This document shows positions 1 to 4,905 of a stretch of 7,210 nucleotides of DNA, piece after piece. The position numbers and the translations under genes were made by a program. The stretch comes from JAHFOW01 sp964370795. GTDB taxonomy: Bacteria > Planctomycetota > Brocadiia > Brocadiales > Brocadiaceae. The notes under the pieces are model-generated. The model saw only the letters and a list, made by a program, of their open reading frames with translations, was not told the DNA's origin and did not search any database. Where the stretch lies: the NCBI GenBank assembly GCA_964370795.1, contig CAYJME010000175.1, forward strand, positions 1-7,210, given 5' to 3'. Position 1 is the stretch's first letter; every line of letters starts with the position of its first letter.

Positions 1-648
1 AGGCTGGATAGACCACGTATTAAAGAGATACGGGGTTGTACCAATAATGGATAGATGTTCAGATCTAGGTGTTGCACGGGGTTCAAATCTCCCGAATTCA
101 ACGTTAAATAGTCCTTTATTCTCAAAAAGTGTCGGACTATAGACACCAAATAAACGTTCCACATGTGTCTCACTCCCTTTTGTTGATCCTTCGTTCTCAT
201 ATAATGGTGCAGCTCCAAACCATGCAAAACTTTCTCCTAGCGTTCCTCCCGTAAGTAATTCTAACTCTCCAATACCATCAAAAGATGTTTTACCGCTGGA
301 GTTCTTTGGATTAACAGTAAACTCTGATGAGACTAACAAGGCTATGGGAGGTAAGTGAGATATCGTAGATGGCCATACGGTTTTGGGAAAGACCCTCTTC
401 CAAGCCTCTCCACCCAATGCTACAGGCGAGTCTTTTAGATATACCTCATCATCCTCTGGAAATCTGTAGCCGTTGTCTTTAAAGGCTTTACCAAAGGGAT
501 TCAAAGCAGGGAAGGTTGCCCAATGACAAGTAGTGCAGGATGTTTGGTATTTTCTGGCAAAGACTGGAATGGCACTGGCGCTCCTTGATGTAAATGCTGC
601 CATCACCAGTACAAAACCTATAAGTATGAGTCTTAAACAAAGATTCAC
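1..648 (-). CDS. Exported mono-heme c protein with probable outer-membrane beta-barrel, C-terminus cut by window edge
   Basis: This reading frame starts at a GTG and stays open for 216 codons to the window edge, so the C-terminus is missing. Residues 1-26 form a signal peptide with a hydrophobic core and a likely cleavage after Ala-Ser-Ala. A single CxxCH heme-c motif follows (Cys38, Cys41, His42) in the context ARKYQTSCTTCHWATFPALN. From about residue 100 the sequence alternates polar and hydrophobic residues with many Gly, Phe and Tyr (for example ELELLTGGTLGESFAWFGA and FNVEFGRFEPRA), as in outer-membrane beta-strands. I recall a group of uncharacterised bacterial proteins with this VFARKYxTSCxTCH start and a barrel-like remainder of roughly 350-450 residues; that match is from memory. 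The protein should be exported, heme-loaded in the periplasm and perhaps anchored in the outer membrane. It follows the multicopper oxidase gene by 101 bp on the same strand, so it is probably the third gene of the nirK operon. A plain periplasmic cytochrome is the alternative. Confidence 0.8.
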   Translation of the reverse strand, partial: MNLCLRLILIGFVLVMAAFTSRSASAIPVFARKYQTSCTTCHWATFPALNPFGKAFKDNGYRFPEDDEVYLKDSPVALGGEAWKRVFPKTVWPSTISHLPPIALLVSSEFTVNPKNSSGKTSFDGIGELELLTGGTLGESFAWFGAAPLYENEGSTKGSETHVERLFGVYSPTLFENKGLFNVEFGRFEPRATPRSEHLSIIGTTPYLFNTWSIQP

Positions 649-654
649 AATTTT

Positions 655-660
655 CCTCCT
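655..660 (-). promoter_or_regulatory. Ribosome binding site that supports the GTG start
   Basis: AGGAGG lies 6 nt upstream of the GTG at 648-646. No ATG stands nearby in this frame before the signal peptide, so this strong site decides the start. Confidence 0.75.
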
Positions 661-664
661 TTCT

Positions 665-678
665 GCCACTTTAGTGGC
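665..678. repeat. Short inverted repeat just before the heme-protein gene
   Basis: Six-base arms GCCACT and AGTGGC are separated by two bases, immediately upstream of the ribosome binding site. A 2-nt loop is too tight for RNA, so this may be a DNA operator or a small 5-bp hairpin near the translation start. It is short enough to occur by chance. Confidence 0.3.
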
Positions 679-748
679 CTAAAATTTAATAATGTTCGTA
701 GTGGTATTTCTTTATCGTGATGTAAACTGATTCATCCAATTTTTTCCT

Positions 749-1732
749 TTATTGGACTACGTACAATGCCATCATCCCTTCCTCTGCATGTTCCAAAAAA
801 TGGCAGTGCAGCATCCATGATCCCGGGTTATCTTCGAGAAACTCGAATGTTGTTGCAGAGCCCGGTGATATGTCTTCGTTGTCAACGTATAACTTCTTGT
901 TAAACTGCGAAGTCCACCTATGACCATGGATATGAACCGTGTGAGATTCACTCCCCATTGCAAGAGCGCGAAACCTGACGCGTTCGCCAACTTTTGCAGT
1001 GAGTTTCAAATTTAAAAAAGACAAACCATTAATCGCAGAAAATGGCTTTTGAAGATTCGTGGTTTCCGGTTCAAATTCTGAAAGCATAAGGACAAACTCC
1101 CTGGCCTTTTTTTCACCTTCTGCATGAACAATCAGTGGCCCTATAAGTCCCCGTTCAATATTGTCTACCAAGTCAACAGAGTGATCGTGATAAAACCATG
1201 TACCAGCAGAACTTTTCCTGGCTTTCCACGTATAGGTATACTCTTCTCCGACTGCTACAGCAACACCTGGTTGGTCAGTATCACCCATAAAAGAACCGTC
1301 TGAGTCAGAATTATAAAAAACCCCGTGAGGATGAATGCTGTGAGGACGGTTAAAATAGGTATCATTGTTTCTGAAGTGAATAAGGAGAGTATCCCCCACA
1401 TTTGCATCAATCTTTGGACCTAAAATTCCTAATAACTTGTCTTCATTTAATTTTGTTTTAAATCCGGAAGAATAGGCGAAATACCGTATTGCTTGAAAAG
1501 ATGTCTCTTCCGGTGTAAACTTTTTACCACTTGATGTATCAGAACCATTTGGCATGAGATTCCAGGTAGTTGGCTCTGCTTGTATCCAATACTCTTTCGT
1601 TTCTCCTTTCTTGTCTTTTTCCGAATTTACACTATATTCTTCAATCTCACTACCCTTGAGGCTGGATCCAACAACTACACTACTCAGAATAATAAGTCCG
1701 AGAATACCTTTTAAAAATGGCCACTTTCTCAT
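749..1732 (-). CDS. Two-domain multicopper oxidase, ceruloplasmin/laccase-like, exported
   Basis: A 327-residue cupredoxin-type oxidase, counted from the ATG at 1732. Residues 1-25 form a signal peptide. Domain 1 begins like ceruloplasmin repeats (YWIQAEPTTWN near 48, LGILGPKIDANVGDT near 101-115) and supplies trinuclear-cluster histidines in HPHG (His134, His136) and WFYHDH (His182, His184). Domain 2 has HTVHIHGH (His264, His267, His269) and HCHFLEHAEEGM (His309, Cys310, His311, His315, Met320). The type-1 copper ligands are therefore His264, Cys310, His315 and Met320. The equivalent place in domain 1 (HDHSVDLVDNIERG) has no Cys, so only domain 2 has a blue copper site, matching type B two-domain oxidases such as small laccase, which act as trimers. 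All copper ligands are present. The family couples one-electron oxidation of a substrate to reduction of oxygen to water. The substrate here is unknown; Cu(I), Fe(II), a phenolic or NO-related role are all possible. It lies 77 bp downstream of nirK and is probably co-transcribed with it. Confidence 0.9.
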   Translation of the reverse strand: MRKWPFLKGILGLIILSSVVVGSSLKGSEIEEYSVNSEKDKKGETKEYWIQAEPTTWNLMPNGSDTSSGKKFTPEETSFQAIRYFAYSSGFKTKLNEDKLLGILGPKIDANVGDTLLIHFRNNDTYFNRPHSIHPHGVFYNSDSDGSFMGDTDQPGVAVAVGEEYTYTWKARKSSAGTWFYHDHSVDLVDNIERGLIGPLIVHAEGEKKAREFVLMLSEFEPETTNLQKPFSAINGLSFLNLKLTAKVGERVRFRALAMGSESHTVHIHGHRWTSQFNKKLYVDNEDISPGSATTFEFLEDNPGSWMLHCHFLEHAEEGMMALYVVQ

Positions 1733-1739
1733 AAGTAAA

Positions 1740-1745
1740 CCTCCT
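1740..1745 (-). promoter_or_regulatory. Ribosome binding site fixing the multicopper oxidase start at 1732
   Basis: AGGAGG sits 7 nt before the ATG at 1732-1730. An in-frame ATG at 1753 lies upstream of this site, so using it would place the Shine-Dalgarno sequence inside the gene. The 1732 start also gives a normal signal peptide (MRKWPFLKG). Confidence 0.8.
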
Positions 1746-1809
1746 TTTTCCAAAATTCTTTTATTGTTTGCAACCTACATCACTAATTACTTACACTTCA
1801 TACACTAAC

Positions 1810-2820
1810 TTAAATCACATGTAACAAGCCCAACGCCCCTTTTGGTGCTCTCCACAGGGCATGGTCAACAATTGGATAATCACCAGCCATTGATGCCTTA
1901 AACTCAAATACTGCGGCGGAACCAGGAGGTACAAAAGCCGTCTCCACGTTGCTTGAAGCTTCACGGTAGCGATTTGGATAATATTTATCAAAAATCTGGC
2001 CAATAATGTGGAAATTGGATCCAATATTTGGTCCACCAGCAACAAAGAATATGCGCACCTTATCTTGATGATTGACGGTAATTGCGTTGCCGTATAGTGA
2101 AGGATCGGAAAGCGCCTTCATATGGCCATTCATGGTAAAATAGTCGGGATGTTCTGCCATTGCCTTGTCTTCATCCAGGGAGTATCCTTCAACTCCAGGA
2201 TGGTGTTCGATACCCTCTTTGAGATACCATTCACCCTGCCCTATATAGAATTCTTTGTCCATCTTTGGGAGGCCCCCTTTTGGCTCTACCATTATCAATC
2301 CGTACATGCCGTAAGCCACATGTTCCCAAGGCATCCCTTCACCGCCGCAATGATAGATATACGCACCTTCCCTCAGCGCCTTAAACTTTAAGGTTTTTGT
2401 CTCGCCTGGTTCAATATCATTTATCATCGCGCCAAAACCAGCATGAAAATCAATATTGTGTGGTTCTACACTATCAAGTGCATTGGTCAAATTAATAATT
2501 ACGGTGTCTCCTGCCATAACCCGTATCATGGGACCTGGCACGGTGGCTCGACCAACGGTGTCCCCATTCTTCTGCGCAAAAGTCCAGAACCAGAATTTCT
2601 TACCGGACGCTAATTCTGCAAGCACCTCTTTTGCGACTAAATCAACCGTGACCGTTGTTGGATTTGAGCGAGAGATTGGCGCTGGAATATCTGTTGGATC
2701 TTTCGCAACGTTATCAACCTCATCCAGCGCGCTTACCGCAGAAATACCAGCGGTCAATGCCATACCATGAAACACTGCGCCAAAGATTGCCCCATACATA
2801 ATTTTTTTAAATCTCTTCAT
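1810..2820 (-). CDS. nirK: Copper-containing nitrite reductase (NO-forming)
   Basis: The 336-residue product matches NirK, which reduces nitrite to nitric oxide in the periplasm as a trimer with a type-1 electron-transfer copper and a type-2 catalytic copper. Residues 1-31 form a signal peptide with likely cleavage near SAVSA. The cupredoxin motif VEPHNIDFHAGFGA supplies His121 (type 1), the catalytic Asp124 and His126 (type 2). YHCGGEGMPWEHVAYGM supplies His157 (type 2), Cys158, His167 and Met172 (type 1). In domain 2, SNFHIIGQ gives the catalytic His271 and VDHALWRAPKG gives His320 (type 2). The complete set separates it from a two-domain oxidase. The HCGGEG...WEHV(A/S)YGMYG stretch is, from memory, closer to NirK of ammonia oxidisers than to Alcaligenes NirK. 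The ATG at 2820 is preceded by AAGGAG, 12 nt away, a rather long spacing. It is the first gene of the probable nirK, multicopper oxidase, heme-protein operon. No convincing sigma70 promoter was found in front of it. A Jettenia-type anammox origin would fit but is inferred. Confidence 0.95.
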   Translation of the reverse strand: MKRFKKIMYGAIFGAVFHGMALTAGISAVSALDEVDNVAKDPTDIPAPISRSNPTTVTVDLVAKEVLAELASGKKFWFWTFAQKNGDTVGRATVPGPMIRVMAGDTVIINLTNALDSVEPHNIDFHAGFGAMINDIEPGETKTLKFKALREGAYIYHCGGEGMPWEHVAYGMYGLIMVEPKGGLPKMDKEFYIGQGEWYLKEGIEHHPGVEGYSLDEDKAMAEHPDYFTMNGHMKALSDPSLYGNAITVNHQDKVRIFFVAGGPNIGSNFHIIGQIFDKYYPNRYREASSNVETAFVPPGSAAVFEFKASMAGDYPIVDHALWRAPKGALGLLHVI

Positions 2821-2906
2821 CTTTCTTTCTTTCTCCTTAAAAAACTTTTATAAAAATAAACCCCATAGGCATTAACTTAAAATGACGGATCAATTTAACC
2901 GTGTAT

Positions 2907-2948
2907 TGAATAACGAATGTCGAACAAGGAATTTTGAATTATGAAGTT
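2907..2948. repeat. Six-unit 7-bp periodic repeat upstream of nirK
   Basis: The trinucleotide GAA recurs at exactly 7-bp steps, starting at 2908, 2915, 2922, 2929, 2936 and 2943, giving six degenerate units of the form NGAAYNN (the last is NGAAGNN). The array ends 87 bp upstream of the nirK start. It could be a decayed heptanucleotide tandem repeat or a phased set of binding sites in the nirK leader. Confidence 0.6.
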
Positions 2949-2964
2949 TTCTTATCCTCCTTAA

Positions 2965-3050
2965 GTGTCGTTGCGAGCGAAACAAAGCAATCTTTCACTC
3001 ATGATAATAATGCCGGAAGATTGCTTCGGAAAAAACCCTCGCAATGACAC
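2965..3050. repeat. Dispersed palindromic repeat of the GTCATTGCGAG / AAGCAATCTT type
   Basis: The outer arms GTGTCGTTGCGAG (2965-2977) and CTCGCAATGACAC (3038-3050) pair with one mismatch. The inner arms AAGCAATCTT (2985-2994) and AAGATTGCTT (3018-3027) pair perfectly around a 23-nt loop. Repeats with the core GTCATTGCGAG...AAGCAATCT are familiar intergenic elements in many environmental genomes; that recognition is from memory. It is non-coding and REP- or MITE-like, and may be spread by a transposase encoded elsewhere. Confidence 0.75.
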
Positions 3051-3112
3051 GATGATTGACTTTTTACACAGACTCTTTAGCCTCGATACTCACAGACTGG
3101 CAACATTATGTA

Positions 3113-3180
3113 GTTCCCAAGCGCTTGACTGGGAACTCACTTGTTTGCGAAGCTTCGCTTCACGCAAAGCCAGAGCTTTG
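3113..3180. repeat. Mosaic of three short palindromes
   Basis: Three inverted repeats stand in a row: GTTCCCA/TGGGAAC (3113-3119 with 3130-3136) around a perfect CAAGCGCTTG; TTTGCG/CGCAAA (3144-3149 with 3163-3168) around the perfect palindrome GCGAAGCTTCGC (3147-3158); and CAAAGC/GCTTTG (3165-3170 with 3175-3180) with a 4-nt loop. The density suggests a dispersed repeat unit unlike the neighbouring GTCATTGCGAG type. Confidence 0.6.
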
Positions 3181-3252
3181 TCAACAATTGCGTCCTCAAA
3201 CAGGGTTCGGGAACAAGCAGATAAGTATGAAATTCCTCCATGTCAAATATGC

Positions 3253-3273
3253 AAAAACTGAGACTCAGTCTCA
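3253..3273 (-). terminator. Dyad followed by a T5 run beyond the oxidoreductase stop; weak terminator or operator
   Basis: The 15-bp dyad TGAGACTCAGTCTCA (3259-3273) lies 25 bp past the oxidoreductase stop. On the minus strand it is followed by GTTTTTG, as in an intrinsic terminator. The centre is too tight for a 7-bp hairpin, so the usable stem is about 5 bp around a 5-nt loop. The dyad differs at one position from the core of the Fur-like dyad at 6664-6682, so an operator is the competing reading. Confidence 0.4.
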
Positions 3274-3297
3274 TATATGCATTAAAATTTTTTATTC

Positions 3298-4725
3298 TTA
3301 TCCCGTGATACAGGATGCCTCTACCAATGCTTCATCTGGGCAGAACAAACGAATATCCTCCTTTTTGCACGCATCTTTCACCATACCGCTCCTGGCTGCG
3401 GCAATTCCCATTTCCATCGCTGTGTCCATAAAAATGTACCGAAAAGCACCCTGCCTCCCACACGAAATAAGGTTTTTGTAGGCATCAAGAAAACGAAAGA
3501 GTTCCAAACGGTGATTTCTGTAATCGAGGGTATAAACAGGATAACCATGCGTAACCCGTGTTGTGAAATAATCAATAATTCTTTCCTGTATATTCATCCC
3601 CAGTTCTTTTAAATCCGTAACACACCGTTCCAGCAATCTTTCCGGGGAACAGTTCCATATATCGTCATTCTCATTGCAGGGAATTTCCAGCATGATGGAT
3701 GTCTTCCCTTCCGGCGCACTGAGAGGACTCCTTCGTTTAGGCTCCTGGATGCGTGTCATGACATACTTTTTCCCTGATACATACATCCAGGTATTTTCAC
3801 TGATATCGGGAAGGTCAACCAGGATATTCAAAAACCTCACAGCCCGAAATCTTAATGCCTCCGTATGCCACAGGATATCCTTGGTAAGATACACAGGAAA
3901 CGCTTTTACGAGATCCGGCAAAGGTATTGTGGAAATAACTATATCGCACTCCATCTGCATATAAACGCCGTTGCGACGATAACAGACCCCCCTAACGGTG
4001 TTATCGTGAATATCCAAGCCGGTAACGTTTGCATTCAAAAGTATTTTCCCGCCGTTTTTCACTATATCATCTGCCATCATCTCAAACATCTGCCCAATAC
4101 CGTGTTTAGGATAATAAAACCACTGAGCATAGGTGCGCGGCGTATCTCTCCTGAGTTTAAAAATACGGAAAAAGACATCTTTAAGGCTGATGAGTGATAT
4201 CCTTTGCGACGCCCAATCAGAGGAAATAAACTTCGGAGATATACCCCATAACTTTTCCGTATAAGGGCCAAAGAATATATTATAGAGCGTCCGTCCAAAA
4301 CGGCTGACAACCCAATCCTCAAAAGACACGTCCTCTTCTTCCAAAATGAGGTTTTTAAAGGCTGCACGTGTATATGTTGTTAATGCCTTCAGATTCGTCC
4401 ATAAGCCCAACTTGAAAAATACATCCCTTGCAGAAAGCGGATATTGATAGCTCTTTCCCTTGAAGAGAATCACGCTTTTTCTCTTTGATAGGAGGAGTTC
4501 ACCACCCATCATTTTACAAACTTTTGCAATAAGTTCGCTATCCCTCGATATGAAGCGATGCCCTCCAAGGTCAAAACGATAACCTTTGTACTCATTTGTA
4601 ACACATAATCCTCCCACCCTGGATTCCTTCTCAAGAACCGTCACATCACAGCCGGATTTCGATAATTCCCATGCGGCTGATAATCCGCACGGCCCTCCGC
4701 CAAGAATAAGTACTTTTTTTCCCAA
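3298..4725 (-). CDS. FAD-dependent oxidoreductase, amine-oxidase / UDP-galactopyranose-mutase-like superfamily
   Basis: The 475-residue product starts with a Rossmann dinucleotide-binding fold: GGGPCG at 9-14, the ribose-binding acid Glu32 and RVGGL at 36-40. This is followed by FDLGGHRFIS (51-60), as in UDP-galactopyranose mutases and protoporphyrinogen-oxidase-like proteins, and FFGPYTEKLWGISP (151-164), recalling the GYTxKxWG segment of the mutases. The C-terminus carries a second flavin-contacting segment, GRQGAFRYIFMDTAMEMGIAAA compressed to residues 423-444. No signal peptide or membrane helix is seen, so it is probably cytoplasmic. Members of this group (COG1232-like) are often annotated as protoporphyrinogen oxidase, but many sit in carbohydrate or lipid clusters with unproven substrates, and nothing here reveals the substrate. 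It follows the porin gene by 180 bp and is separated from nirK by a repeat-rich spacer, so a link to the nitrite operon is doubtful. Length is typical of the family and no frameshift is seen. Confidence 0.85.
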   Translation of the reverse strand: MGKKVLILGGGPCGLSAAWELSKSGCDVTVLEKESRVGGLCVTNEYKGYRFDLGGHRFISRDSELIAKVCKMMGGELLLSKRKSVILFKGKSYQYPLSARDVFFKLGLWTNLKALTTYTRAAFKNLILEEEDVSFEDWVVSRFGRTLYNIFFGPYTEKLWGISPKFISSDWASQRISLISLKDVFFRIFKLRRDTPRTYAQWFYYPKHGIGQMFEMMADDIVKNGGKILLNANVTGLDIHDNTVRGVCYRRNGVYMQMECDIVISTIPLPDLVKAFPVYLTKDILWHTEALRFRAVRFLNILVDLPDISENTWMYVSGKKYVMTRIQEPKRRSPLSAPEGKTSIMLEIPCNENDDIWNCSPERLLERCVTDLKELGMNIQERIIDYFTTRVTHGYPVYTLDYRNHRLELFRFLDAYKNLISCGRQGAFRYIFMDTAMEMGIAAARSGMVKDACKKEDIRLFCPDEALVEASCITG

Positions 4726-4733
4726 TTTACAAA

Positions 4734-4739
4734 CCTTCC
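4734..4739 (-). promoter_or_regulatory. Ribosome binding site supporting a rare TTG start
   Basis: GGAAGG lies 8 nt upstream of the TTG at 4725-4723. The frame is open further upstream but has no ATG or GTG there, and the next internal Met (about residue 72) would remove the flavin-binding fold. TTG is therefore the only sensible start. Confidence 0.65.
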
Positions 4740-4795
4740 GATGGTTCCCGATTGAATCTAAACACTGAATAAGTTAATTTTATCCAGATATTACC

Positions 4796-4888
4796 TCAAA
4801 GCTACAAAGGTACACAAAGTCAAGAAGAATGGAGGCTTCCTGATATAATTACCGGGAGGATATTCAGCTTCGTACCTTTGTGCTTTGA
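4796..4888. repeat. Long inverted repeat between porin and oxidoreductase genes
   Basis: The left arm TCAAAGCTACAAAGGTAC (4796-4813) and right arm GTACCTTTGTGCTTTGA (4872-4888) are complementary except for a single extra T, around a loop of 58 bp. No T-run follows, so it does not look like a simple terminator. It may be a small mobile palindromic element or an RNA structure between two co-directional genes. Confidence 0.65.
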
Positions 4889-4905
4889 AGTCAAACGAAC
4901 ACGTA

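Larger units (their letters stand above)
2821..3297. other. Repeat-rich spacer between the oxidoreductase gene and nirK, no gene
   Basis: This stretch has no credible coding frame. Plus-strand frames that cross it are built from palindromic repeats and run on antisense into the oxidoreductase gene. It holds, from left to right, the nirK ribosome binding site, an AT-rich part, a heptamer array, a long palindromic repeat, a group of smaller palindromes and a 15-bp dyad beyond the oxidoreductase stop. The nirK promoter should lie here, but no hexamer pair stands out. Confidence 0.7.

Noticed and set aside
1733..1753. Upstream ATG at 1753 as the multicopper oxidase start
   Set aside because: It would add seven residues that include the translated Shine-Dalgarno sequence; the ATG at 1732 has AGGAGG at 7 nt and a normal signal peptide.
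2456..2770. Plus-strand open frame of 104 codons
   Set aside because: It is antisense to the N-terminal half of nirK, has no good ribosome binding site and shows no recognisable motif.
2870..2900. FNR/NnrR-like site (TTGAT-N4-ATCAA) upstream of nirK
   Set aside because: Only the left half TTGAT is present in minus-strand TTGATCCGTCATTTT; the right half does not match.
2839..2906. Sigma70 promoter for nirK
   Set aside because: TTGATC followed after 17 nt by GCCTAT was the best pair and the -10 is too poor to report.
2965..3180. CRISPR array
   Set aside because: The repeats are inverted, differ in sequence and are not separated by uniform spacers.
3056..3481. Plus-strand open frame of 141 codons
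   Set aside because: It is made of translated palindromic repeats and then antisense sequence of the oxidoreductase gene.
3298..4725. Firm call as protoporphyrinogen oxidase (hemG/hemY)
   Set aside because: The superfamily folds and motifs agree, but the same motifs occur in mutase-like and unassigned flavoproteins, and no heme-biosynthesis neighbour is present.
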